Part shown: in pieces, positions 33,240-45,463 of the stretch
Layout: every line of letters begins with the position of its first letter
How positions within the stretch are numbered: position 1 is the stretch's first letter
Source of the DNA: Nageia nagi
Lineage: Eukaryota; Pinophyta
Direction: 5' to 3'
DNA length: 64,000 nucleotides
Assembly (NCBI GenBank): GCA_050084985.1
Contig: JBITNC010000002.1
Span: forward strand, 23,374,001 to 23,438,000
Notes under the pieces: generated by a model
Told to the model about the DNA's origin: nothing
Databases searched by the model: none
The model's input: the letters and a program-made list of their open reading frames with translations, nothing else
Made by a program: the position numbers and the translations under genes

Positions 33240-34150
33240 ATAAGTTTCATTATTACAATTTGTTAAAATGCCATGAGTAGAATCAGAAGGATTTTCAACA
33301 TAGGCCACCTTGTATTTATGTTTATTATGTTTCCTCTTTTCTTTAATCTTTTCCCATGGTGCCTAACAATTTTTGGCATTGTGACCTTTTTTCTCACAAC
33401 TATACAAAAAGAAATAGTTTTCTCATTTTGATTTTATGTATTCCCATTTTATTTTTTCTTTTCTTTTCCTTTTAAGCTACCTTCTTCTTTAGAATAATGT
33501 TGAGAATGATTCTTTCATTTTGATAAATATAAAGAGTTTCATTATCAAATTCTTTCCAAAAGCCTTTTCATGTTCAACAATATTTGCAACCAAAAGATCA
33601 AATGTAAGAGACTTCAAATTACCACTTGATTGAAGTCATTCAAGATAGTTAGAATAGGTAGGATAGAGAGATTTTCAATGTAGGTCATAAGAGCAATATC
33701 AACTTTGAAACTTGAAGCATCAAGATCATGCATAATAGCTTTGATTTCCAAAGCAAGAGCCATGAGATCACCATCCTTCAACTCAAGGTTGAAGAGCTTC
33801 AATTGAATTGGATAAATTCCAACTCAGAGTGAGTATTATACAAGTATTTCAATTTATTTAAATCTTTTCAAGCATCACCTGCAATGGAATTGATGTGGCA
33901 TCTAATTTTCTCACTCACCGAAGAAGAAATCAAGGAATAAGCTTTTTGTTCTTTACATTCCATATTGCAAGCTCTTTTGCATCTATTGGTTTAGTAGGAG
34001 GAGTATTACCATAAAAAACAACATCCCAAAAATCATTAAAAATGAGAGTGTTGTAATTTTTCTATTTCATTCTTCCCAATTCTCCTTTCTAGTCAAAACA
34101 ACACCAACAATGGGAATAAGGGAATGCATTTTTGTGAAGAAATATATGCC
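33240..34150 (-). pseudogene. Copia-type gag of element D (broken)
   Basis: The - strand, with frame changes, gives ELAIWNVKNKKAYSL near 33960 (ending ISSSVSEKIRCHINSIAGDA), then LNKLKYLYNTHSELEF near 33840, LKLFNLELKDGDLMALALE at 33802, IMHDLDASSFKVDIALMTYI near 33720 and LLVANIVEHEKAFGKKF-like sequence near 33570. A zinc knuckle follows near 33365-33410 (C, then CEKKGHNAKNC) with the first Cys retained in the third frame. The block order is that of UBN2-type copia gag. Nothing coding follows before the LTR. Confidence 0.8.
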
Positions 34151-35560
34151 TTCTAGAAAGATGTCATTGTCAAAGATGGACACATAATTATTTTTTGCAT
34201 ATTAATAAATAACACCCTTTAAAGATTTAAATGATTTGATAATAAAGTAACAAATTAAATATTAATTTTTTTTAAATATATAAAAATTTAAATATTTAAA
34301 ACCTAAATATTTAAATATAAATTAAAGTTACCTATTAACAAAATAAATCAAATTCGATGGGATGGAGATAGAGAATGGAGGACATGGATTCACAATGCTC
34401 ATGTAAAAGGGGCTGGCAAAGATAGTGCAGAGGAGGTAGAAAAATAGATGCCAGGTTCAGAGATGTTACTAGCCATAAGATGAATGGATTAAAAATGGAT
34501 GGAGGCTAACAGAGTGTTAAATAATAGAAGGGAAAATCTAACCATAATGTTATAACAATAGGGAGAAAGAGGCATCAAGGTGAAGATCAATAACTTTCAA
34601 AACATGCATGGTAGATTGTGCTTCATATCCAACTCTAGCTCGATGAGTTGTTCATCATAATTCACCACCATCTCCATACCCTTCATACACCTTCATGCTC
34701 ATTTCAACAATTAGTAGTAGAAGAAAAACATTATGAGAAAAGCATAATAGTCACAAGTAACCACAATACCATAAACAGATTACAAATTAGAAAAGGGTGT
34801 ATATTGTTAATAATATCCAAAAAATAGCTATGGTATACTATAAATTGATCAAACCACTTCAAGAAAATAGGAAACATAAGTTGCTAAGGTTTAATATGTT
34901 GAGCAGACATGGATTTTACAAATAATGGCATGAATACTCAATAAAAAGGGACACAAATATTACTAGAACTAATAATTGAGCACCATAATGAACTCAAGCT
35001 ACAGTCAATCACCAACAATCCATGAACATACTTAAAAGAGTGGCACCATCATAACTAATTGCAAGGGTATATAGAAAAGTAGTAAAACACAGCTATCACA
35101 ATCATCTTCTAGCTCCTTCCAAGAAGCAACACAAATATTCTTCTTGATATTTCTTTAGAATGAAATAACTAACTCAACTACATAGGGAGTGATCAAATGC
35201 AAATTTGGACTGATATGGCATTTCTATCATAATACTATCCATCAAAAATAATCCAACAACATTTGTACCACCATCAAAAACATATACAACAAAAGGAACA
35301 ACAATAGTTTCACCCTTGATGAAGAAAAAATAATGAATAACCCAATAAAAATATAAAAATTTAGAAATGAACTATGAAAGATAATGAGCATGACAACTTC
35401 TAAAAAATTGACTATACAAATTTAATGGAAATAGGTATCCAAAATTTTTATAGAACTAAAAATGAATAACCATACTAAAAGTTATGCATAAAAAGGAAGA
35501 TTAGAGTTCACTTGGATTTGTAAGAAAACAAAACTCACATGGAGAGCCAAAAAAAACACC
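34151..35560 (-). other. Leader of element D
   Basis: About 1.4 kb between primer site and gag, with no open frame of note. A slightly G-richer part lies at 34370-34500. Confidence 0.55.
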
Positions 35561-35575
35561 AAGCTCTAATACCAC
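35558..35575 (-). other. Primer binding site of element D
   Basis: Next to the 5' LTR the - strand reads GTGGTATTAGAGCTTGG; TGGTATTAGAGC differs from the initiator tRNA-Met site TGGTATCAGAGC by one base. Confidence 0.87.
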
Positions 35576-35874
35576 TATAAATCCCACTCTTAGGTTTGTA
35601 AATCCAAATTATATTAACTCCAAAATTCATGTATTACATCAATACACCATTATTAAATAGACAAAAAAGTATCTTATCACTTCACCTTCCTCAAGAGACT
35701 CTTTAAATGCCTAAAGACTCTACAACTTCATCTTACTATGACCATTGGAATTCCTCCAATACACAAATCTAAAAATACATAAATATAAAATACTTTCTCA
35801 TACATACACACTTATAACACCTAAATCTAATTATTTACATTCAACCTTAATCCCTGGGGATTAAGTTTCCAACA
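35576..35874 (-). repeat. 5' LTR of element D
   Basis: 299 bp; on the - strand starts TGTTGGAAACTTAATCC and ends ATTTATA (final CA changed to TA). Identical in length to 32769-33067. Confidence 0.93.
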
Positions 35875-37719
35875 ATGTGCTTTACTAAGATAGTCATGGA
35901 TAAATAATTAGATGCAGGTTTATTTTATATGCAATTATGATAATAACATTGATAAATATGTATTCAAAATATGAGAGTATTAAGAAGGCAAGTTTATTAT
36001 TTGATAATATGAAAAGGATCATATTTTAATGGAAATTGAATGATAAATAACTTGATTCCTCCATATAATACAAAGATATATAAACATCCCTACCAACTCA
36101 AACCCTTATATATGAGGTAAGAGGGTACCCTAGGACTTTCATCAGATACATAAATATTCATCTATGCAAATCAAGTACTACTAAGGACTAGGAGTAATAG
36201 TTAATAATAAAATATCAATTTAATAATTAACACTTACTCAATAGCACTTGCATTATTTCTCCCTATTTTTTTATTTTACCATGTTACCTTATTATATCTT
36301 ATTGGCCAACCTCATGCTTTTTACTCGTCTCACTCTTAGCTTGGCTATCCATTGTATTTGAAAGATTACATAAGAAATTTCTCAAGTAATGGATTTCTCT
36401 TGATCAAGTAGTGAAGGATCTTGCAAATTGCTTACAATAGGAGGGAATTAGTTAGGGTTAGTTGCTAGGATTGTTGATAATGATATAGATCCTCTTGTCA
36501 TACTATATGATTAAGAAAATATTTCAAATCTTGGTATTCATTGTAGGAAGGAAAATACATATCAATTCAAGTCCATTATATAATGACCATCCTTGTAAGA
36601 ACTCTTATTATTGGTGAATATGGCATTGAATCCCAATTTCAATGTAATGAAAGATGAAAAATAACCAACTAAAGGATAACTCTTGAATCTTGAGTTCTTG
36701 CATGGGCCTATGGTTCAAAATCCAATGATTACCCTTGTTAATTTATTTGAACTATTATTAGAGTAATGTTAGAGTATAAAAGATTATCCAAATGTAGCAA
36801 AAAGGGTTTGCATTACTTTAGATTTTTTTACTTAGGTATATGAGTAGGTTGGTCTATTTTCAACTCTTTCTCCTTATCTGGGAAATATAATTCATATTCT
36901 CCTTCTAACTATATATAGGAATGATTCTTCTAACTCTTATCTTGGAACATTTGCATATGTGACTCTAAATGAAATTATGAGGTGTTCTACCTAACAAATT
37001 ACCAATATTATTATGTAGTTTCTCCTTATTATAATGGGAAAATCAAGACAAATAATGGAACTCTAAATTGTATCTTTAGATGATAGAGAGAAGAAATATG
37101 ATTTACAAACATTATTATATGAGGTTTTTCTATTAATTATACAAAAATTGAGAGTTATATAAGGAACAAAATATGTTTTTTAGTAATATGTTCAAAAAAT
37201 GATAGCCCCATTCTACAAATATATGTATGTATAAGTGTCATGGTGCATGAGGAATCCATGTTAGTGACAGGTGCTCTTGGTTATGCCAATGGTCTTAAAT
37301 TTATCAAGTATATTTCAAAATTATGTAAGTATCTTGAAATGGGTCTATAAAGTTTAAGGAGTATATCTATTTCTCTTACATTAACACATGAATTGTCTCC
37401 TACTATAAGATAACCATATTAAAACATGAAGTTCATTCTCTTATCCATCATTCTTTCTTTCATACAACTACTTTTGACATGTGTAATATGTACATTTTCA
37501 ATATAATGCATCCACTCCCATTATAAACCAAATAAAATATAAATTTTAAATACTACTTTGAAATCACATAATGTTCGATGTAAATTATAAAAGGTTTATT
37601 GTAGGTATTATGGTATATCTTAACAAAGTTAGTGCATAGTGCAAAATTCCCTTACCAATGTATGAGTATATCCATATATCTCAATATAAGATGAAATAAA
37701 TATTAATGAGCCACACCAA
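35875..37719 (+). repeat. 880-bp repeat family, copy 1 (interrupted)
   Basis: 37400-37719 matches 54785-55095 (for instance the words around TTTCAATATAATGCATCCACTCC and ATAAGATGAAAT), and 35900-36040 matches 54630-54745. Between them 36046-37400 has no counterpart in copy 2 and holds nothing I recognise. The right end is continuous with 54223 once element E is removed. The function of the unit is unknown; it has no coding frame. Confidence 0.6.
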
Positions 37720-37941
37720 TATCATAATTATTGAGAAGTAGAGATCAATCATTCTATTAGATAGAGTTTGAGAAAATACATCAAGTGTTGGGAGTTACAT
37801 TATGATATAATATTGACTTTGGAGAACAATATAAAAACCCTAATATCCTAATTTAATATTAGTAATAATACTAATGTATTATTTATTTAATTTATATAAT
37901 ATAGATACCTAAAGTACCTAGTATATTATTTATTATAACTA
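37720..37941 (-). repeat. 3' LTR of element E
   Basis: 222 bp, direct repeat of 53996-54217. On the - strand the end is TTATGATA, so the usual final CA is TA in both LTRs. Confidence 0.88.
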
Positions 37942-38561
37942 CTCCCATAATACATTAGATCTTCAAAGGACATGAGAGGAAGCTCCAAAAGCATTCAAAA
38001 TTTTCACTATCAAGAGATTTGGTGAAGACATATGCAATTTTTCTCTATGTGGAAATGTAATGGATTTGAATGTTGTGTAGTGAAACATGGTCATGGAAGA
38101 AATGCACCTATGTCTTCATGTGTTTGATATGCTCATGGAAAATAGGATTGTAAACCATGTTCAGTACACTTTGATTATTGTAGTGTAGAATAATAGATTA
38201 TTATAATGGTATCCTAATATCTAAAAAATGTTATGTAACCATAATACTTTAAAACCAACATATCCTATAGTATGATATTTCAACTTTATTATAGATTTGG
38301 ATGTTATTATTTATTTCTTGCTACCCCATGAAAGTACTCTAGATCCTAGGAAGAACATGTATCCTATCATTGATATTCTATCATCCAAGGATCCTCCATA
38401 ATCTTGATTTGTGTATCCAAAAAATATGAATTTATCATTATTATTATACTTCATACCATAACTATCAGTGCCATGGATGTATCTCAGAACATGCTTTACC
38501 CTGGTCTAGTGGACTTTCTTTGGTTCATGCATAAATCTTGATAGATAACTAACAACATAAT
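37942..38561 (-). pseudogene. RNase H of element E, C-terminal part
   Basis: The - strand reads VVSYLSRFMHEPKKVH near 38510-38555, GTDSYGMKYNNNDKFIFFGY near 38450, then YGGSLDDRISMIGYMFFLGS near 38370 and VLSWGSKK near 38310, then QSVLNMVYNPIFHEHIKH near 38150. The tail resembles the H RNase H at 46980-47420. It joins the sequence at 48843 across element G (LDICY continues into the YVVSYLSRF block). Confidence 0.82.
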
Positions 38562-39269
38562 TATTAATACCTAAAAAGGAATTTTAATTTAATTAAAATA
38601 CAAATTTTAGGTATCTAAAATGATTTAATGCTCTTTTTATTATGTACACTCAACTACCTTTATCCCTAGAAGGAGTCTTGGTACTTGTGCACTATAAACC
38701 TAAGGAGGAGCCTTGGCACTAGACCCACTATTTATAAATATGGAAGGGTTATATGTGAGAAATCTTGACATGATATAGAATCCTTAATAGGTGGTAACAT
38801 ACTTGATCCCATTTAATTGGTGTTTCTCAATACCACATATCATATCTAGATTTTTTTACAACTAAATTTTGCATTCTTATAATATTTCAAATCTTCATGT
38901 TTAATAATCCAAGCTTTGAGGAGGAATCAATGATAATGAGCAAAATTATGAGGTTTTCTAGAAAGAACATCGAGTGATTACACTCCACTCTAGGTAGAGG
39001 TGCTTTTTGGAGGATGGATTGGTGGTCTTGTTTCATGGAATAAGTTTATTATCAATCTCTTTAGAATGGATATTTCTTGTTCTTATCTTGATAGGTAAAG
39101 TACCAAGTTTGTATTTTTGTTAATTCAGGTTTGATAGATCAAGGTCGATGAAGTCAACTGTGATCATTATCATCTCTCATGTTGTTGCTACATTAGCATA
39201 ATTTTATTATTATCTTGTTAGATTAAATATATTAAATTATCCTAATAAATTATTATTTTGGTTATAGCA
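38562..39269 (+). repeat. 5' LTR of element G
   Basis: 708 bp, diverged direct repeat of 48087-48837, matching along the region with GGAGTCTTGG, GTGGTAACAT and ATTATCATCTCTCATGTT. It starts TATTAATAC (TGTTAATTC in the other copy) and ends TTATAGCA. A TATA-like CTATTTATAAATATGG lies near 38729-38744. Confidence 0.87.
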
Positions 39270-39281
39270 ATTGGTGAACCC
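39270..39281 (+). other. Putative primer binding site of element G
   Basis: ATTGGTGAACCC follows the LTR. It begins with TGG as a tRNA-derived site should, but is not the initiator tRNA-Met site. I cannot name the tRNA from the sequence alone. Confidence 0.5.
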
Positions 39282-39469
39282 TACTTCCTTTTGACAAATT
39301 GCTTTATCCTTCACTAGTTGTACCAAAAAAGCCTAGGGTTTTTAGATAGGATTAATTTTTTATTTTATGCATGGTAAATATGGATAGATCTATTATTTGT
39401 AATTAAGTTCTCTCTGAGTTTTCTATTGTTAAGTTGAAAAGATAAGAGCAAGAAATAATTATGTTGGTA

Positions 39470-41570
39470 ATGCATCGAGACAACAAAGTGAGCGAGTAAG
39501 AAAATTGTATCATTATGAACAATACATTAATGCTTTGAAAGATTGTTTTCATTTAAGAGATAAGAATGATTTAAGCAAAGATGATGAAATTAGATCTCAA
39601 CCAAATGAATAGTTACACAATGACATTATACAGGTACTCATTAGGTATTTATCACTCCCAAATGGTAGAATAAAGCCTATAAGAGGCATCAACTAAAATA
39701 AAATATCTCTTTGGATCCAATTTAGATTTTGATCCTAAATATGCTAGGAAAAAATAAATATTGAAACAAAATCAAAATGATATGATAGTAACTCCTTATT
39801 TCCAAACATATAAATATTTCAATTCCCTTAAGAAAATCACCTCTTTAAATTTTCCAATTCCCTTGTTGAATGTAGACCCTGATCATATAAATCCCAAAAA
39901 TGTTGACTAAAATGAACCAAACCCCATCAAATCTTCTCAACCAAGCAATGTACCTATGTTACATGACCTAATTATGACCAAATTTCCACATACATCATGA
40001 ATAAATAAATAAGAGAAGAAGCATGTGCTTCAAGAAGTATTTTCTAATTGCGAGGAAGATCAAGAAGATAATATTGATGAAGAAGAACTAGTTGATATTA
40101 TAGATAATAAGATAGTTACACTAACAAGTTTGCAAGATAAATGGTAGGTAGAGGTTGATGCAATAATTGAGTTTTGCCTATAGAGAATACCAAGTTAGTC
40201 TGATGAAGAATATGAAATTCTGAAAATAATATAAAATTATCTTTGATATGGTATTGATTTTCAGACTGCTTTAGTTATGGAGAAAATGCAAATGGTCAAT
40301 GATTTAATTTAGAAATTAAAATAAGAAAAATATCATAGATTTAGCTTATTTCAAGGTTTACCTAAAGGAAAGAATATTGCTATGGATAATTATACTAAAA
40401 GAACAACTCAACTATATGATGCAGTTGAAAAGTTTACTCAACTACAATAACAAAAAGAATCCATAATGTCATGAATCAACAAATTTATGCTTGCAATTTT
40501 AAGAAGAAATTAAAATCCCTTTTTCTACCACATTCATCAAAATAGGTATGCCAAATAGGTAAATTTTATAATGTTTTATGGTTATTCAGATCCTAGGGAA
40601 TATTTTAGAAGATATCATTTAGAAGCTTTTGCATTTGAAAATGATGATGATTTTAGAAGATATCATTTTATAATGTTTTATGGTTATACAGATCCTAGGG
40701 AATCTTTTAGAAGATATCATTTAGAAGCTTTTGCATTTGAAAATGATGATGATTTATTGGCTAAAATATTTCAATTCAACTTATGCTCTAATTACTTTTT
40801 ATGATTTAGAAATTTGCCTAATGAAAGTATTCAAAGTTTTGATGATCTAGCTAAAAACTTTTTTTAAAGATATAATTTGTATATACCATAAGAAACTTCT
40901 CCTTTATATATGTTTAATTTATAATAAAAAGAATATCAACTTGTTAGTGATTTTATAATTTGATGGAAAAATGTTGCTAATTTAGTTCAAGTACCTAATA
41001 AAGAAAAGAAACATGTTTTTTCTCGAGCCTTTCTTCCATTATGTAGAAATGATTTTTCATATTTTCAAGACTTATCTTATGAGGATTTGATAAATGAAAT
41101 GATTAACAAATAAGCCACACATAATTCCTTCAATGAACCTTTGGATCATATGAAATGAAAAATGATATTAAAACATATTTTGCTAAGCAAATGAAAGCAA
41201 TAAAAAAAATTAAAACAATTAGAAATTAACATCGTACCAAGAGTTAGCCATGACCATATTGAAGTAATGGTAACTAGGAAAGCACCAAGAAAATTTATAG
41301 AATTTTTTGAAGAAAATATATAGAAGTTTTTTTACTAATAAAAATTTAATTCATTATCCACAATTAAAAGTATCCACCAAGATTAAACCTTCTAGATATC
41401 AAACTCACCTCTTTTGTAACTTTTATAGGAGAACAAGATATGCAACAAAAATTTGTAGCCATTTGAAAAATATAATTCAAGATTTACATGATGTTGGTAA
41501 GTTTAAATTTGATCATAAAGTTCTAGGTATCATTTTACAACATGATAATGGAAAAGCTATTTAAGATGGA
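39470..41570 (+). pseudogene. Ty3/gypsy-type gag of element G (broken)
   Basis: Blocks on the + strand: RQQSERVRKLYHYEQYINAL near 39485; LLAKIFQFNLCSNYFL near 40757; NLPNESIQSFDDLAKNFF at 40812; DFIIWKNVANLVQVPNKEKK-like sequence near 40950; AFLPLCRNDFSYFQDLSYED near 41020-41080 with LINEMINK; a zinc-like FCNFYRRTRYATKICSHL near 41413, followed by KNIIQDLHDVGKF. This is the retrotransposon gag layout with the MHR-like SFDDLAKxF segment. The part at 40564-40767 contains an in-frame 102-bp duplication. Many stops are present. Confidence 0.8.
40564..40767 (+). repeat. 102-bp tandem duplication within the gag of G
   Basis: The block starting TTTTATAATG at 40564 is repeated from 40666 with only a few changes. 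The period is 102 bases, or 34 codons, and the open frame 40571-40804 runs through both copies (FYGYSDPREYFRRYHLEAF and FYGYTDPRESFRRYHLEAF). The low divergence suggests a late event compared with the element. Confidence 0.92.
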
Positions 41571-43280
41571 CCAATGCATCCATATAACTAAATATTAATG
41601 ATCTTTACCAACCCATTTCCACAATTTAAATAATAAAAACTTGATGATGATGGGAAGAAAATTTAGATAATGTTGCAAATATCCTACAATATTAGCCATA
41701 ATAATAGGTCCACTATGAGTACAATAGCCATTAATTCCAAGTATTTTCCTTGATAGTGATGATACTTGGGCTATCCCTTAGGATTTTTGCCTTTTATTTC
41801 CTATATTTCATAGCATTTGTTTGTAATTGTGTTTGATATAAGATTTATTTTTTTAAACAAAAATCCATTTATTTTGTGTTGATTCCTAAGAACATTGCCT
41901 TTCCCTAGCGATGTAGCTCTATTTTGTTGCCTTCTATTTTTCTATTTTAGTTTTAGAGGCATTATTTTTTGTTCTTTTATACTTTTTTAATTTTCTATTT
42001 GAATGATTATTGGTCAAACTTGAAAAACTTGTTGATGTAATGTCTTACTCTCATTCTTGTGTTCAAATGTTGTATTTTCTAAAACTTTACTTGCTTCTCC
42101 TAAATGAATATCATTTTATCCATAATCTATATTTTTACAAACTTTAACTTTGTTCATGGAGTCTTTTCATTTCCTTAACAGAGTGGCACCACTTGAAATA
42201 GGGTGGCATCACTCCATTATTTGCTTTTTGATTCTTTCTAGTTTTTATTTTTTGAGTTATAGTCTTTAATTGGGGTTATTTTTTGTGTAAATATTCATAA
42301 TTGCTTATTTCATACATATTTCAATGTTGTTGTGTAAGTTTTTAGGATTTCATTTTTTATTTTTTTTTTCATTTTTTGTGATTTTGATTTTTGTTTATAT
42401 AATTAAATAACTAGTTCAATAGTAGTTTGATTATGAATATTTTTTTGATAAACTTAATTTTCTTGGTTAATTAAAATTATATGTTTATAACCTTTTGTCA
42501 TTCTTGCCTCTTTAAAATATGCATATGATTTGCTAAACTATGGTTTGATGACTATTAGTTATGATTTTTTAAACACATGAACACATCTATAACATGTAAA
42601 TTATAGAAGCCAAAAATGGAGAGTATATATTAAAAAAATGTAATAAAAAGTACAATCAGTACCCTCCATGATGGGAAGGTTGGTCTACTATAATACCATG
42701 AGATCTAGTCCTATAGCTACTCCTAGATCTCTTGATGGATGCTACTAGGATTTGTTGCAACTAAAGGATTTAAGTATCCTTCGTCACTATCAAATATTGG
42801 AGTCTCTTGACTTTTAGGTATTGAGCTACATTTGTAAGGGTCTATAAAGCCTTAACTTCTATTCTCATGATGTTATTTAGGATTGAATAACCTCCATCTA
42901 CTTGGATTGAATAGCCAGCTCCTCTTATAGGGTCAAGATCTAGGCTTGAAGAGCCTCCATCTATGTCTATATAACTGTTTACAATGAAAATTTTATGTTA
43001 GTTTCATTTTTTTATGCTTTAATTATGATATATATTTGTAAAAATAATAAGAGGTCAAGTGGGGTATACCTATGATGGATGAGGTGGTGTAGGCAAAATG
43101 CATGCTGAAGATGCATTGGTAGTATTGGCTTTCCTGGTAAGATACTTTGGGGCCTCCATATCCATAGTACTTATTATTGGCCCATAAAAAATAATTTAAT
43201 TTGCAATACAATATATATACAATATATTGGATGAGATAAATAATTTTTTAAAATTTATAAAGGGTGAAGTCAAACTTGGA
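41571..43280. other. Unassigned internal part of element G
   Basis: AT-rich and T-rich sequence after gag, with stops in all frames. Around 42860-42975 the phrase CCTCCATCTA recurs three times within related text (TTGGATTGAATAGCC, TTGAATAACC). No polymerase motif was seen. The open frame 43023-43211 on the - strand has no family resemblance. Confidence 0.4.
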
Positions 43281-43899
43281 GAAACAAAATAAATCCAAGT
43301 TATTATCCAAACAAGGAAGAGCCATTAGTACCTTGTTAAAGCACTAAATTTGAGACAAAGAGGTCATTAGTTCAAATATGTCCACTACTTAAATAATAAT
43401 TTTGAGATGCACTTAAATTTTTTAGGCATATTATTTATAATTCAAGGTATTAAATATTTTTTTGAGAAATCTCATTTCATTCATACCTTGGAGGTCTAAA
43501 TTTTTTGAAGAAAATTTGTAAAATTGGTGGAGAAAAATAATTTTTTTAAAGGCAAATTTGAAGGGGGTAGATCAATTTTTTTGCAAACTCCAAAATGAGA
43601 GTGATTTTTTGGAAAATAGTGATTGAATACCATTGATTAAAGAACAAAAATTACAAAATAAGAATGGACCAAATGCCCCTCAAATATTTTCTCTCCAACT
43701 CCCAATTATTGAAATGGGATAATTATACCTCTTGGAAAATGAAGATTTAAGAAATAATTTGATTTTAATAACTATGAGAAATTATCATTGGAACTAAAAC
43801 ACATCTGACCATAGCTGGCCAAGACCAAACCTAATGCAATCAATGCAACAATAAGGCACTTATGATCATCTTAGATGATATCTAGCCTCATATTCTTAA

Positions 43900-44440
43900 C
43901 CACACAAAAGTTAGAATGCATGGAAGAAGTTGAATCAAGTCTATGAGTCCAAGAATTTGAACCAATTTTTGCATCTTTAAGGATAATTACACACACTAAG
44001 ATTTAAATTTAGAGATATGATGGAAGTCAAGCTTTTGGTACCCATTACCATGAGAGTTTGTGATTTCATTGAATATTTTGAAACAAAAACCTACCTTTGA
44101 AAATTTGGTGAATATGTTTCAACAAGAAGAAGCCTTTAAGGAATAGGCCATGATTTCCAATCAAAGAGGAAAGAAACCCTTCCAATAAAAAGGCAAAGGT
44201 AAAAATCCATTATAGTCCAATAATAAGCAAAAGAAGACTTATGTGATTTATGGTAAGAAAGGGCATGGATTGTAGGATTATTGGTATAATTATTTTGTTC
44301 AAGGGTCTTTGAGTAATAAGAATCCAAAATAAAAAGGGGAAAATCCTCAGAATTAGGGGGAGTAGAAACAAAGAAGATTACAATGATGATAACAATAAGG
44401 AAATATTATAAATGATCCTAATGAAGTAATTGAAGATGTT
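43900..44440 (+). pseudogene. Copia gag remnant of H
   Basis: Heavily decayed. Weak traces: MMEVKLLVPITMRVCDFIEY near 44017 and a stretch near 44240-44300 with KGHGL-like and FCSRVFE-like words, which resemble the end of gag in E (near 52010-52060). No clear zinc knuckle remains. Confidence 0.45.
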
Positions 44441-44454
44441 GACAATCATAATTT

Positions 44455-45000
44455 TATTCATAAAGAGAGTCCTTCAATCTCATCCACTAGGTATGTTGGT
44501 TCTGGTGCTTCCAAGCACATGACTAATGAAGGGATTTGTTTAGTTCTTTGGAAAATAACATAAATCCTAGTCAAGATCAATTGGAAGATGATATATCCGA
44601 TGAAATTGAAGAAAAGAGCAATGTTCACATTTATATTGGAAAGAATAACTATCAAATCAAAGAGGTCTTATATGTACTAGGTCTCACAAAGAACCTCCTA
44701 TTAGTTAGTTAGAAGTTGGAAAACAATCTAAAGGTGGATTTTGACACTATGAAAGGTAAGAAGGTTTTCTTCATGATCGATAAATAAAGAGATCATTGAT
44801 TTATAGCAAAATCTCAAGGATTTGGGAAAATATTTCTACTTGATATTTTAGATTCAAATAATTAGGAACTTAATGTTTGTGTTGTAGATATAACTATCAT
44901 TTAGCATTGAAGATTTAGACACATGAATTCAAACTACCTAATCACTCTACAAAAGAAGGATATGGTATGTGGCCTCTCACATATTGCTTATCCTATGAAT
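44455..45000 (+). pseudogene. Copia protease and pre-integrase of H
   Basis: SISSTRYVGSGASKHMT near 44478 is the protease active site, with the catalytic Asp of VDSGAS changed to Gly. EEKSNVHIYIGKNNYQIKEV and LYVLGLTKNLLLVS follow to about 44710. The pre-integrase zone near 44905-45000 reads HRFRHMNSNYLITLQKKDMV-like sequence and GLSHIAYPMN, where the MULE-like element cuts it. Confidence 0.78.
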
Positions 45001-45008
45001 GTTTATTC

Positions 45009-45463
45009 ATGAGGGGTCACTTAATACAAAGCCTTCATAACACCTATGTCCATGGGGTTCTTTAAAAACCCCTATTTTTAAAACTTACCACCTTATTTTT
45101 TAATTTATTAAACCCCTCATGGTAAAATCCTATATAGTAAATAATAACCATTTTTTAAAATATACTATTTTAGCAAAAAAAAATTGAATCGATTTTTAAT
45201 AGCCCTTAGTAGTTCTTTTCCCTTGATAAATTAAAGTTATAATAGATTTAGAATAAAAAAATCATATATAACCCCACCCACCCAAACTAACCCCTCCTAT
45301 ATTCTTTGATGTTGGTAAAATATATTAGATGAATTTTAAATACCCCTACCCCCTCCCCTTATAAAATACTTATCGATATACTAATAATTCAACTTTATAT
45401 TAATAATACCCCTTGGTAGGACTCACGTGCTATTTACCATTTCCTAATAGTGACCCCTCCATG
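45009..45463. mobile_element. 455-bp MULE-like inverted-repeat element in H
   Basis: Ends in short inverted repeats: ATGAGGGGTCACTT at the left and, on the other strand, CATGGAGGGGTCACTA at the right. Identical 9-bp TGTTTATTC flanks (45000-45008 and 45464-45472) are the target duplication; 9 bp is the usual size for Mutator-like transposons. Deleting element plus one copy restores the reading NVYSTCII in the copia pre-integrase. It has no open frame, so it must have been moved in trans. Confidence 0.85.

Larger units (their letters stand above)
32769..35874 (-). mobile_element. Short gag-only LTR retrotransposon D (TR-GAG-like)
   Basis: A 3106-bp element with two 299-bp LTRs in direct orientation (32769-33067 and 35576-35874) and identical ATGTG duplications outside (32764-32768 and 35875-35879). 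Inside are a tRNA-iMet-type primer site at the right LTR, a long leader, a single gag remnant and a polypurine tract immediately after it. I see no protease, integrase or reverse transcriptase. This is the plan of non-autonomous TR-GAG elements, which depend on enzymes from other elements. LTRs differ at about 32 of 299 positions by hand count, about 11 percent, so it is old. Confidence 0.9.

Noticed and set aside
40571-40804. 77-codon open frame as a separate small protein with internal repeat
   Set aside because: It is part of the gypsy-type gag of G; flanking sequence continues the gag after stops.
18240-41570. Single gypsy element linking the gag remnants at 18240-18930 and 39470-41570
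   Set aside because: They are 20 kb apart, diverged, and the second has its own LTR pair and target duplication.
42860-43211. A small gene on the - strand around 42860-43211
   Set aside because: Recurring CCTCCATCTA words and one 62-codon frame, but no known domain, splice pattern or conservation to support it.
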